From the NCBI GenBank assembly GCA_030549205.1, contig JAUKTV010000016.1, positions 124,001 to 188,000 of the forward strand: DNA of 64,000 nt, in the 5' to 3' direction. Positions within the stretch are counted from its first letter, which is position 1, and each line of letters starts with the position of its first letter. Below are positions 39,267 through 50,900 of this stretch, piece by piece. The DNA comes from Apiosordaria backusii (lineage: Eukaryota; Ascomycota; Sordariomycetes; Sordariales; Lasiosphaeriaceae). A model generated the notes under the pieces. The model saw nothing but the letters and a program-made list of their open reading frames with translations, had not been told where the DNA came from and searched no databases. The translations under genes were made by a program, and so were the position numbers.

Positions 39267-40682
39267 ATGTATTTCATGCGGGCAAACATGCACGTGGATG
39301 TGTGAGAGAGGGGGTGAAAGTGGTAAGGTAGGGTTGTCATCGATGTAACCAGATGAGGGGTTGCAGCCGGGGTCGGGGTCGAATTTCTTTTATTGTTTAT
39401 GATACCAGAGGGGAAGTGACGGGATAATAATGGAATTGGATACGGTTTGACGTCGATATCGAAGGGGTTGGGAGTTCTTTCTTTGGTGATTTGGATGGCA
39501 CGCAAGCAGGCAGATATCCCTGTCTATGAAATTGAAGACCTTAGAGAAGGAAACCGCCACGAACAATGTGGACAATGCCCTGTCCTCGTCACGATGAAAC
39601 TGACAGATCTTCCAGTCTGGAAGTGGGAAGTAGGAAGTGGGCCGTCTGGTCCGCTACCTTTTCCATCCGGTGCCGTTGTCTTCTCTGATCATGACAGCAC
39701 CCTCCACCAGCACCCTTCTTCCTGTCAAGTGCATTTCCGATGTTCCTTCCCGGCTGATTTCAGTCAGGCCATGAGCCAAACTCAACGGAGGATTCAATCA
39801 GTTCACTGGCGCCTTGCAGGAAACCTTATTCGGAAATGAGTGGAAAGCACCTATTCACATGTTGTGTACCCCACAGGCAATGTGTATCAGGGCAGGAGCA
39901 ATGTGAGAGTCTTGAGAGCTCGGCCGGATCAAACGTCTGTTTTGCACCTATCGGGCTTCGTGAATGACTACAAAAGTTGTCCATAGGCCCAGCCAAATAG
40001 GAACCATGCATAAAACTGCTGTGTGAAGGCCTTGGGGGAACAGCTTTTCTGTGTTTCCATATCTTTCAAATACATCAAACAGTAGTCGACAGGCATGAAA
40101 GATAGCTGAATAGGCATGTAAAGGTAGTGACTAGGCCTTCAACGATAGTCGGAGAGGCCTCAATCATGCTCAACAGGTACAGTCTAATTATATCAAAATG
40201 CCTATTAAACTATTTTCAAGACCTATCGACTGTCTTTCAATACCTAATCGCTATCTTTCAAAAGGTACCTAATTGATATCTCGGAAGGCCTTTATTTTTA
40301 CGTAGCAGTTTCTATTCTGTTTTTTTTAATCCACGGGGTGCCACGGTAGGCCGTCGATTCCGGATTCCAGACCTAAGGTACCTAACGCAATGGCGTGATA
40401 TCCGTACGGGACCGGACCGAGCCACAGTGGGTTCATGGATCCTGACCTTAGGTGATCGGGCAGGAGCAAGGTGGAAACAGGACTGCGGGCTGTCTACTCA
40501 ATGAATATATCCTTGGGATCCCCCTCTTCCTCTTGATTTGTTTCTTCGGCCATCCAAGACTTTGTCTCTGGAGTTTTTGCTGCCGTTTGCCTGCTCGCGC
40601 CCTTGCTGCTGTCTTCTTGCGTTCGCTCCGCGCCGTGGCAACTTTTTTTTTCTCGTCCTCTCGCGCTCCGGCCCTCTCCAAC
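39267..40682. other. Intergenic region with inverted repeat array
   Basis: No gene was accepted. The array at 40080-40290 is listed separately. The last 180 bases before 40683 are CT-rich and look like the leader of the next gene. Confidence 0.55.
40080..40290. repeat. Inverted array of degenerate 21-bp repeats
   Basis: About five units on the plus strand (40080-40184, approximate consensus GATAGTCGAATAGGCATGAAA) are followed by about four units of the same sequence in reverse orientation (40189-40280). Examples are GATAGCTGAATAGGCATG forward and TCAATACCTAATCGCTATC reverse. The array sits in otherwise plain intergenic DNA. The units are diverged, so it is old or evolving without selection on exact sequence. 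Confidence 0.75.
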
Positions 40683-41336
40683 ATGTTTTCGCGCGCGTCC
40701 TCGTCCTCGTCCTCGCGCTCGTCCTCGTCCTCGCGCTCGCCGTCGAACGAGCTTGCTGCCCGCTGGGCAGCTATGTTGTTTTTGTGGGGCCAGACGTACC
40801 TGGCAATGGCAGCTTGTTTCGTCTGCGTGCCGATCGTCACGCACAACGACAAGTCCGAGGGGGTGATGGCCTGGGCCTCGGTGTTTTGCTTGGGGATGTG
40901 TGTGGTGTGCTTTGCCGTCTCCTTCCGTATTGTCAGTCTCAGATCTATTGGTCACGGGCAGAGGTTGGAAAGATGTTAACATTCGGCATAGTCCTGGTCG
41001 CACAAGGCCTAGAAGGTCTTGTTTTGTGTTGGGTCTGTTGGTCTGTGCGCTGCTCCTTTCGTGGCCGCCGTTGGTCTGGTGTGGGAGAAATCTCCCCAGA
41101 CGGGGTGGGTGGGTAAGTTACTCGTGCTTGATCATCACTGACCTGATCATTGGAGAGGATGCTCACTCATTGTAACAGTGTCGTGTCTCGTGCTTGGGGG
41201 TGTGGCGGTTGTGTTGTTGGCCGCCTGCTTGGTTTGGGGCCCGTCGTGGATGACTTGGTGGAAGAAGTGGAGGGGGGGGGGGGAGGAGCATGGGGTCATC
41301 TTGCCGATGAGTGAGTACCATCGGAAGATCAACTGA
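40683..41336 (+). CDS. Small four-helix membrane protein, three exons (168 residues)
   Basis: Model: 40683-40931, 41013-41112 and 41179-41336. Intron 1 uses a GTCAGT donor, GTTAAC branch and CCTAG acceptor; intron 2 uses GTAAGT and TAACAG. Phases 0 and 1 close and the whole is 169 codons. The first 25 residues are a Ser/Arg run (MFSRASSSSSSRSSSSSR) encoded by TCGTCC-type repeats. Four hydrophobic segments follow, near residues 28-50, 58-80, 84-107 and 118-138. A Trp/Lys-rich segment (WMTWWKKW) and a polar tail ending HRKIN complete it. Gly32-like codons in the tail come from a 12-G run. The same GTCAGT donor is needed in the dioxygenase gene at 61.7 kb, which supports its use here. No named family was recognised. 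Confidence 0.65.
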
Positions 41337-43261
41337 GGCATGACGGGGGCAACGGCTGTTATGGGTCTGAACCCAGTGAGAGAGTATATTCGTCATAGAC
41401 CTTTCGGAGGTCCGGTAGTTCAATGGTGGTCCGGTAGTTCGATGGCTAGCCTCTAAGCGAGCCCCCGTGTATTTAATGGGACTCCCACATCCTACAGTGG
41501 TCTTCTTCTTCTTCCTTTCCTCCCTATCAGTCAATTCCAATACTATTTGGTCCTCATGTTCTGTTTTCCAGCCGTGAGCCCCCGTAACAACGGCAAACCT
41601 CCTTAACAACCGTCATACGCCGACTATAGGCGTGGGGGAGATGGGTGTGTGAGAATACCGTTTCGACGAAGGGAGGGCACCGGAAAACCTCCACTGGAAA
41701 AAAACCGACCCCGACGACGATGGCACTTCTACGCAGTGTCGGGGACGAGTACCCAAGCACCATGGGGAAACCAAGTCCATCATCAACATCCTTGCATGTA
41801 TCAAGCACACAAGCACCACATCACACATCACACCTCAGGAACCTCAGGAACCTCACAAAACTTCCAACAACCCACAGCAGATCTCACAGCGCCTCAGCTT
41901 CACATCGCCTACGGTCCAGCTCGAGACCGGCAACATCTGTATGCCTCACTTCACGAACAGAGCACCCTCCACATCAGCCATGCCCCGACTCAACATCGAC
42001 ATGTCTTCGAAGCTTCACATTAGTCATGCCTTGCCTAACATCAGCTGGGCCTCGCCTCCAGACCACCACACTTTGCTTTTATCGTACCAAAAGGACATCC
42101 TTGCCTACAGGCAAGGCTACAGGGTATATTACCCTCCACAGCTTTACATCACTCGAGTCTCACTTCAAACCCAGCACACTTCGCTTCACACCTACCATGC
42201 CTTCCTTCGCGTCAGCCATGTCTTGCCTCACATCAGCCAAGTCTCACTCAGGATCATCACATCTGGCTTCACGTCAGTCATGCCTCAATCTAACACACCT
42301 TTCTTCACATCGATCATGTCTCGCCCAGGATCGAGCACGCATCCATCAACAGACCTCGGCCGTCAATTTTCTCCAAACAAACCACCCTAGATTCGGCCTG
42401 CCCAGAAAGGTCCCAGTGTCGCGCACGCATTGCTACAGCCCATTCAATCCATCATTACACATCCACCATCTATCAGGAGACCCTTCATTGATGCCGACAC
42501 CCATGCATTGCGCTACGCATTGTCAACCGTGTGGCCGTTTCAACAATACCCCAGCCACTACAGCTCAGCCTACACCTAAGGCTGAATCGACCATGCCTCG
42601 CGGCAACTCATTTGCGCTCTCTTTGGCAGACATCATGTCTCAAGAAGAGTTTGATGGGCTGTTCTATGTAGTCCCGAACCTTGGCGGTACCCCCAAACTC
42701 GCCTACTTTCGGCCTTCACTTACTTAGACATTGACATCACCCCAGGTCTCAGCATCAGTCTATGCTTGCTACAAATCACCAGCAGCTTTCTTTTGACGGA
42801 CTTGCACACCATGCGATAAGATATTATACTGCACCCAGCTCACCCATGCACACCCTTGTCATCTCAAGAACGGAGGACTCAAGTTGCCGGTCTGAGGTGG
42901 TCTCCCAGCAAACCGGGAGGTCCCGATCCGCCCCACCCCGTCTCCGCCCCCCGGATTCATGGGAGACCGCCAAGGATGTCGGCATGCCGGCAAGATAAGG
43001 CATTTTTCCTTTTCGGTGACGAACCCCGTCTCCGCCGCAGAGTGACACGTGGGATTGGGCCCAGAGAACACGGCACTCCACCTGCAAGATAAGACTACCG
43101 GTCACTACCTAAGTGGTGCATACGCCTGATAGGAAGCCGCAATATCATCACAACACGCACGACAACGATGAGATGGGCGATCAGCCCAGCCGTTCTCCTG
43201 TCTGATCAGACATAACCAGCCTTGGAACCTCACCTTCAAAGTCTCGATCCTCCAACACAAG
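41337..43261. other. Intergenic region with degenerate repeat and a doubtful long open frame
   Basis: An open frame of about 360 codons runs from 41645 to 42727, but its product is a monotonous Ser/Thr/His-rich string created largely by the repeat at 41930-42310. No intron or domain supports it, so it was not called a gene. A G/C-rich inverted phrase (GGCATGCCGGCAAGATAAGGCA, shortened here) lies near 42980. The promoter of the asparaginase-like gene is at the right end. Confidence 0.5.
41930..42310. repeat. Degenerate minisatellite around CTTCACATCAGYCATGCCT
   Basis: A core of about 19 bp (TTCACATCAGCCATGCC and variants such as CTTCACATTAGTCATGCC and CTCACATCAGCCAAG) recurs about ten times at spacings of roughly 20-40 bp. 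It is too diverged for a fresh tandem array. Confidence 0.6.
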
Positions 43262-44640
43262 ATGGTTACCTCGAAGTGCCTCGCAACATTGGCGTTCGGC
43301 CTCGGTGCACTTGCATCAAAGGCCAAGGCCGAGAAGTCTACCTTTGACTCTGACCTCACTTGGATATCAACGTACTCCTCCCTTCCCAAGGTGATCATCT
43401 ACAATGCCTGTGGCACCATTCTCTCCGCCTCCAAGTACAGCAGACTGGACAACATCAACTATGGGTCCGGTCCTCCAGTCACTGCGGACCATATGATTGG
43501 AAACGTCACTGAAGTTCTCAAGGTGGCTCAGCTAGCTGTGATCAGCTTTCCCGTCACCGGCGGAAGCGCAGGTCTCAACAGCTCCCTCTATCTCAACATT
43601 ACCCAGCATGTCAACCGTCACCTCTGCACCGAGGGCTCCGATATTGCGGGTGGCATCATGTTCCACGGAACCAACACCCTCGAGGAAACCGCCTTTGGCG
43701 TGGATTTGACCCTCAACTGCTCCAAGCCCTTTGTCGCAACCGGCGCCATGAGACCCGACACTTACATCTCCCCCGACGGCCGCTCCAACTTCTTCCAGGC
43801 CATCGCCACAGCCGTCTCCCGCGATGCCCGGGACAGAGGTGGTCTAATTGCGTTCAACGACCGCATCACCTCCATCTACTACTCCACCAAGTCCAACGCC
43901 AACACCCCCGATACCTTCAGGTCGATCGAGCAGGGCAACGTCGGCGCCTTCCTCGGCGGACAGCCGTACTTTTACTTCAGCCGGCCGAGCTACCCCACTG
44001 GGCGTCCACACTTTGACGTGACGAACACCATTGAGCTTCCGGTGGTTGTTGTTCTTTATGGTCACCGTACGTACCCATTTCTCTGACAGGCAAGTATGAC
44101 TTAAATATGCTAACCGACTTGTGTGATGATCAACAGAGGGTTTTGACGCCTCGCTCATGTACGCCGCCGTCGCCAATGGCGCCAAGTAAGCCCCTTTCCG
44201 TTTTACTTTCTGTCGAGAATCAAAGACGAGACCGAATGCTAACTGGAAAACAACAGGGGCATCGTCCACATGGGCTCCGGCGCCGCTTCCCTCTCCCCTT
44301 CTGCCCGCGAGGCTGCTGCCGAGCTCTACAAGCAAGGCATCCCCGTCGTGACCGTCACCCGCTCCGTGACAGGCACCGACATGCCTGGTATTGAGAAGGG
44401 TCCTGTGTATGTCTTTGTTCCTCCTTTTACCTCAACCTTTCGGTTGGTCACAAATACTGATTTTCTTATTTTCGCAGTTTCTACGCTAGCTACCTCCAGG
44501 GCCCTCAGGCGAGAATCATGCTTCAGCTTGCCATCAACTCTGATTACGCTCTTGACGAGATCCGGGACTTGTTTGAGGCTCCTTTGCGGAATGCTATTTA
44601 TGCTCCTGCTCCCAACAGCGAGTGGTTTGCAGATGTGTAG
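43262..44640 (+). CDS. L-asparaginase-family protein, secreted type, with altered catalytic positions
   Basis: Exons are 43262-44066, 44137-44185, 44257-44406 and 44478-44640. All three introns have canonical ends and the phases close, giving 388 residues. The N-terminus (MVTSKCLATLAFGLGALASKAKA) is a signal peptide, and several NxS/T sites fit a secreted glycoprotein. Family motifs present are the first threonine loop (NACGTILS, Thr52), Tyr67 in NINYGSG, the second loop HGTNTLEETA (Thr137) and GAMRPDTYISPDG. In characterised type II asparaginases the second loop reads HGTDT and a lysine follows the GAMRP region. Here these positions are Asn138 and apparently Arg187. Both threonines remain. 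Activity may therefore be lost, lowered or changed in substrate; the Arg assignment rests on a hand alignment. The usual reaction would release ammonia from asparagine outside the cell. Confidence 0.92.
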
Positions 44641-45037
44641 ATCTGGGCAGGATGATTTGACGTTTTCATGTCTTCCGTGTTACGGAAATTCAATGATTTG
44701 ATGAATTATGGATGTCAATACCTACCTATGACTAGACTAATGAATGATGGTTTGATGAAGATTATATTTATGGCATTAAAAATGCTTCCTGACAAACAAA
44801 GCTGATCTTTCTCGGTACCTAACATCAATATCGAGAGTAAGGCATGAGTAGAGTGTGAATATCAGGGGTAACCTATCAATGATGTTTAGCGAAATGTAAA
44901 CGCAAGGGCTAGAGGGATATGACATACTCTGCACACCATCTGAAGGAATCAGAAACCTTGAATCGATGACTACCGCCCATGAAAATGCAAACAGCAAGAA
45001 ACAGGACTTTCCTTCCTGCTCCTAAATCCAAACGTAG
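44641..45037. other. Intergenic region between asparaginase-like gene and pseudogene
   Basis: It holds the T/A-rich 3' UTR of the asparaginase-like gene (to about 44790). Nothing else was seen. Confidence 0.5.
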
Positions 45038-45818
45038 TTAATCGAGAAGCCGTCTCCCACTGGGACTTCTCTTCCTTCTGCCTGCGTTCTCCAGGTATGG
45101 GGCACGGTGTCCAGACTCGAGGTCAATCAAATTCCCACTCTGGGTCACAACACCATGCCGAGCATAGTTATCATTTCGCCGGAAGCTGTACACTGGGAAT
45201 GGATACACACCGAATTTACTCCGAAGATCGTCAGCCCGTTTCTTATATACCTCCCGGGTCTCCGCTATCGCCCGCCATAATATCTCCGTTCGTCTAGGTT
45301 GCTCCAGTGGACGACATTCAAGATCCCAGGAACGCCAATTACAGACGGGACGATATATGTCGTCCACCAAGCCCCGAATCGATTCAGACAACCGCATCCC
45401 AGCCCATTCTCATCCTGATGTTTCAATCTGATGAACTCGTTCCGTGCATCCATAACTTGTTGCCAACGCTCCTTTAGGCATTGATCCGAATGAGTTCCAC
45501 CTAGTGTATTAAATCGATCCTCTTCTTCTTTGGCAGCTGAATAAGCGGCCGTCAGTGCTTCGAGCCTACGGTAGACTTGCGTTCCCGCTCCAAGTCTACC
45601 ATCTTTTCCCAGAACTCGAGCGCACGCTCCGTCGCTTGGTGAGGTAGCAGTGTAGGTCTCAGCAGCCCTTTGGATTCCGCCTCCATCACTTCTGCGACAC
45701 AATCACTAAAGATGAAGTAAAACCCAACACCCAGCATACACAAACAGAAAATCATCCAGACGAGAAAGAGGGTAACCGACCCGAAGCTGCCTACAGCTTC
45801 GGGTGGTTTGTCGCTCAT
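45038..45818 (-). pseudogene. Frameshifted copy 1 of a small membrane-anchored coiled-coil protein family
   Basis: From the ATG at 45818 the frame encodes MSDKPPEAVGSFG, one hydrophobic helix (residues about 15-39), and a soluble part beginning GLLRPTLLPHQATERALEFW. Comparison with the copy at 58.2 kb shows the match moving to a second frame at about 45570-45576 (RLEALTAAYSAA...) and to a third at about 45341-45350 (CNWRSWDLEC...). Each shift is equivalent to one lost base. No splice signals explain them. The order of matching blocks (HQAT.RALEFW.KM, then LKERW..V.DAR..F.RL, then NW.SWD.EC, then Y.KRADDL) is otherwise preserved, so this is a decayed gene of about 255 codons. The family is not recognised; a single N-terminal anchor plus a charged helical body is all that can be said. 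Confidence 0.78.
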
Positions 45819-46333
45819 GGTAATCGCTTGTCGAGTGTTCGTCGATGAATGGCTGTGTAGGAAAGTGTTGTGGACAAAAGAGGGAGAAAGCAAATAATGT
45901 GGGTGTGTTGAATGTTTTGTGAGACGAATCTGGGCTCATGGAATTTCCTTTTTCGTGACCTTGCCCACGTGACATTGCTCACCCCAGCTCAGGCCCGGCT
46001 CAGGCCCGGCTCAGGATTTACTCAGGCTTACTCACCTTTGCTCACCCTAAGTACCATTTTCGGCAGGCTCGCCGCAGCATGGAATTACTTCAACTCTAGC
46101 CGAGCGACCCCAGAATTAGTCCCATATATAAAAATGGCCAAACAGGTCCCTTTTTTTTTTTTTTTGAAAATCAACAGTTTCGTCTTTACCTCTTCTATTC
46201 TTCGTGTTGCTTACCTGACCGCTGGAGACTTAAGTTAGTCTCTACCTTCCAAGTCTCGCACTTACACCTCCTGCATACACTCTCACTTTATTGTTTAATA
46301 CCTTGAATTCAATTCATTACTATTATCAATACC
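45819..46333. other. Left flank of the retrotransposon, with plus-strand promoter-like sequence
   Basis: Near 45978-46016 GCTCAGGCCC units repeat, and GCTCACCCCAGCTCAGG recurs at 57613. A TATA-like CATATATAAAAA (about 46122) is followed by a 15-T run and a CT-rich leader-like stretch that ends at the transposon. No coding region follows, so the gene it may have served is not identifiable. Confidence 0.5.
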
Positions 46334-46538
46334 TGTGGAGTGAGAACAGGGTAGGATTTAAGGGTTGCACTCAGTTAAGGTGGAAACAGGGCTCTAATGA
46401 GCTTGGCAGTTTAGGTACGAGCTCTTCCTAGATAAATATCTCATTATACGCTCCTTTTTAGACCTTTTCTTTTATCAGACAATATTACAAGTTCAATTAT
46501 ATACTTCAAATCAACTATCTAAGTTCCAATACTTAATA
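46334..46538 (+). repeat. 5' LTR of the RIP-mutated retrotransposon (205 bp)
   Basis: It starts TGTGGAGTGAG and ends AATACTTAATA. The expected terminal ACA has become ATA by a C-to-T change. It retains more G/C than the right LTR, except in its last 40 bases. Confidence 0.95.
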
Positions 46539-47518
46539 GTTATAAGCCTAGTATTTTCTAACTAAGCTTAACTATATTAATTTAATTTCTTTATTTATTC
46601 CTTAAAGCCTATTACCTTTTTATTAATCGATAATTATATTTATTAAAATTACTATTACTGAATTAATATTTACTTTTATTAAAGAATAGTATTATTAATA
46701 TATTCTTTTTAAGTCTTAAATTACATTCCTTAATATTTAGAAGTTTATCGACCCTAATTAATTTAATATTATTTTTAATTCTACACTTTTTAATAGAGAT
46801 TTTAATATTTAATTAACTTATAAAAACTATATTAAACTTATTAAATAGTTCGATTTTTATATTAATAAGGAATTTAAGCTTTTATATATTTTATTTATTT
46901 AAATAAACTTACTTATAATCTTTTTATTTAATATTCTATTTATTAACTTTATTAAAAGTACTTTTTTTATAACGATTTTTAAAGGTTTTATTAATCTTAA
47001 AGATTAATTAAAATAAAAAAGCGGTAAAAGAATAAAGAAAAGTATCGATAAAAGTACCGATAAAACTTTTAATACTTTAATATTAATTCCTTTTTTTATA
47101 AAACTTTCCTTTTTAAAATTAATTAAGTTAATTTTATAATATTACATTTATTATTTATAGTATATATTAATTCCAATATTAACTTATTTTTAAATTAAAC
47201 TTTAAAAATAATATACTATAGTATTTTTTAAAGTACATTAAGGAGATAATAACTTCGGCCGATAGTATTTTAAATAGTCTAATATTTTTAATTAAATAAA
47301 AGTATATAATTTTTTAAAGGTTTCGAAAAACTTTATAATTTATACTTTTTTAAATATAATATAAATTCGTTTTATTTTAAAGTAGGCTTAAAATTACCGC
47401 TTTTAAATTATAGAGTAGAAGATAATAAGTTTATTTATTTCTTTTTTTTAATAAATTAGTTAATTTTTTTATAACTATATTATTAATAAAAGCTTTTAAA
47501 TAGGGTTTAAGGGCGTTT

Positions 47519-47921
47519 TGTGACGAACCCCTGTACAGAACCTCTGAAAGGGATACTCGGTTGAAGGTAACTTCTGACAATTGGTTCGGTGCAGCTAAAC
47601 AGTGCACAACAAGATGTCTCAATGTAAACACAAGATACCGTGAATACAAGCTGTGATTGCATACTGCGGAACTATCTACCAGCTACCTAGTTCCTCCGTA
47701 TATATAGACCTGTGATTTTCCCGATCATGGTGATCATTCCGCTCTTCCCCAATGATCACAATGATCGCTATGATCCCTCTGTGCTTCCCTATTGGTTATG
47801 CTCCTGCGGTCACTGTGTCCCTCAGTCTTATTATCCGTGCTCGCCTGGGCTGCCGTGTCCTTGTTCTGATTGGCTGGTGACCTTGCACTGCTCCACCGTT
47901 CCCGACGTTAAGGTTGTGACA
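47519..47921 (+). mobile_element. Solo LTR A (403 bp), not RIP-mutated
   Basis: The sequence runs from TGTGACGAACCCC to GGTTGTGACA and is flanked by a perfect 5-bp duplication CGTTT (47514-47518, 47922-47926). Base composition is normal in a sea of A/T. It has a TATA box (47699-47707), so it would be transcribed rightwards. Its first 189 bp match solo LTR B; the rest, rich in ATGATC phrases, does not. No internal element sequence is attached, so it is a product of LTR-LTR recombination. Confidence 0.95.
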
Positions 47922-50900
47922 CGTTTATTTCTTTATTATTAATAATAATATTTTTAATTAAAGTAATTTATACTATTCCGGTATTTTAAAGAATTTTAAA
48001 AAGGACTATAACTATTTATATAAGTTTTTTAATAAAAAATATAGTCTATATTTTTATTTTTAAATACTTAAAAAGTATTTTTATTTAAAGTTTATTTTTA
48101 TTAATAAAGTTTTTAAAGTAATTAAAATACCTTATATTTTTATAAGTATTTATAAGGATATTATAAATTATTTATTTACTTATTTAAAATAGAAGTAATT
48201 TTAATAAAATAATATTATTAAATAGTAGATTTTAGAAAGTTCTTCTTTTCTTTTTCCTTTTTTTTTATTAGCTTTTAAATTTTTTAAAGCTTTAGTAGTT
48301 ATTATTATTAATTTCCTTTTTTTTTAAAACCTTTATAGTATTATTAATAAAACAGTTAATTTTTTTTTCGCTATTAATATTACTTTTAATTAATATTTAC
48401 TTTTTACTTTTACTATTTATAATAATTACTTTAATATATATATCGTTAATTTTAAAGAATAGTTAGTATTTAGTATTTATAAGTTTTATTTTAAAAAGCA
48501 GTATATAGAAGTTAATACTGTTACTTTCTTTATTTATAAGTATAGAAAATATATATTTAAAGATATATTAATAGGTAAAAGTAAATTAATTAATTTTATT
48601 TTAAAGGAAGTTTTTATTATTAAAGGTTTTTATATTAATATTATTTTTAAATAGTATTTAAAAGCATATAAGGTATAGTATTATAATTTAAATAGAGCTT
48701 TATATTATAAAATAAAGATATTTAATTTTATTAAAGTTAAAGAATTGAAGGTTTATAAGGATTTAGTTTTTTTTAAATTTCTTTTTTTTTTTTTATTATT
48801 TACTTTATTTTATATATAACATTTCTTTAAGTTTATTAAAAGTTATTTATTAGCTATTAATCTTTAACGCTATTTTTAATATTTTTAGAAAGTATTTTTA
48901 TTATTTATTATTAAATCTTTTAAGGCTTTGGGAAAATTTTAAAGTACTTTAATATATATAAGTTAAATATTTTAAAGTTAAGGCTTTAAATTATTTAATA
49001 AAAAGGGTTTAAAATATTAAAATTAATAAAATATAGAGGATTTAATATAAGTATTACTTTTAAGTATATATTATATAAGTTATTTTAAAAAAAACCTTAT
49101 TAAACCGTTCTTTTTATTTATTTTAATATATTATTTAGGACCTATTTAAATTTAAAAAAACTTATAATAATTTTTAATAAGCTTTTATTATAATAAATAA
49201 ATATAATAGTAATTTATAGGTCTTTTTATTTATTTATAAAATTTATATTAAAGTATTTAATACTTTAATAAACTTTATTAACTAAATTAAAAGATAATTT
49301 AGTATTTTTATATATATAATATGCTTTAATAATAAACTTAATATATTTTTATTTTATAAGGAATTTAATTTTTAAATTTAAACTGTAAATAATGGAATTG
49401 AGTTAGAAAATTTATTATTATATTAAAAGGAACTTAATAAATAAATCGAAAAAGTTAAAAAAAAATTAGTAATTAAAAATATTATTATAAGAATTATAGT
49501 TAACCTTTTTTATAGGCTTTAATTAGAGATTCTATAAATAACTATTTACTTTTTTATAAAATTTTTAAATAAAAGGTATAGTTTTTATACTTTTATTAAA
49601 TTACTTTATTTATAATTTTAATAAATAATAAGGTAATAGAAACTTTTATTTACTTTAAAGTTTATATAAGACTTTAAATTTAATTAAAATAGTATTTATA
49701 TATACGGTTATTATATATATTCTTTAAATAAAGATTGTAAAAAAAACCTATATTATAAAGCTTTTAAAAAGCTTTTAAAAGTATATATTAAATATTTAAT
49801 AAATTATAAAATTATAAATATTTATTAAATTTAGATTTTTACTTTTAAGAAAGTCTTTACTATTTATAATATTGTTTTTAATAAAATTGTATTTTTTAAT
49901 ATAGAGGTTAAAAAAAAGGAAGTACTTTTATTAATTACTATAAAGGAAGTTTTTAAATTTATATACTTTTTAGATTTTAACTTTATTAAATTATTTATTT
50001 TTAAAGACATTATAGAAGTTCTTTTAATAATAAAGAAAGTTTTATTAAGACTTATTATTAATAGTATTAAAAGTTTAAAGGATAAGCTTTTTTTAATTAT
50101 TAATTAGGATTTAAAAAAGGAGGAGCCGTTTAGCTTTATTAAATAATAGAATATAAATTCTTAATTAATTATAGTAATTTAAGAGTTTTTAAAGTTAATT
50201 AATAATAAATAAAATCCCTTATTTACCTTTAAATTAATACCGATATTAAATTAATTTTTTATAAAATATAATAATACTTTTATAAAGTTTTTAAAAGTAT
50301 TAAAAGATTTTTTAGATAATAATTTAAGTATTAATTTTAATTATAAAAGTATAGGATTAGTTATTAAAGTATATAATTTAAAAGAACCGTTTAATTTAAA
50401 AATCGTATCCGATAAAGACTTTTTTTAATAAGCAAAGGATAAAGATAAAGTTACTTTTAAAGTAGAAATTATTAATTTAAAAATATAGGTTAGTAAATAA
50501 TTAAAATACTTTAAATATAATCTATTAATAATTTAAAGTATAAATTTAATTTTATAAATTATAATAAAGAAAGAAGTATTTAAAATAGCAGAAAAAGTAT
50601 TTAAGGTAATAATAATAAAGAAGTAAATAAAAAAATAATAAATAAGGAAGAAAGTAAAGGTAAAAGTAGAATATAGGATATTAAATTTTATAATATTTAA
50701 TTTAAAAGTTTATTTTTAATATTTTTAAAAGGTTTTTATAAATATATATACTTTTAATTACTATATAATATTTAATTATTAATAATAATTTTATACTTTT
50801 TATTTAATCTTTTTAATAATAATATAATAAAACGTTAATTAAAGGATAGGAATAATACTTAAGGGGTATATTTATTAAGATTAGTTTTTTAAATTAATTC

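Noticed and set aside
41645..42727. 360-codon open frame with Ser/Thr/His-rich product
   Set aside because: It is generated mainly by a degenerate repeat, with no domain, splice support or leader, so it was kept only as a repeat region.
47431..47942. Short open frames overlapping solo LTR A
   Set aside because: They begin or end in LTR sequence and A/T-rich RIP debris, and no retroviral-type motif is present.
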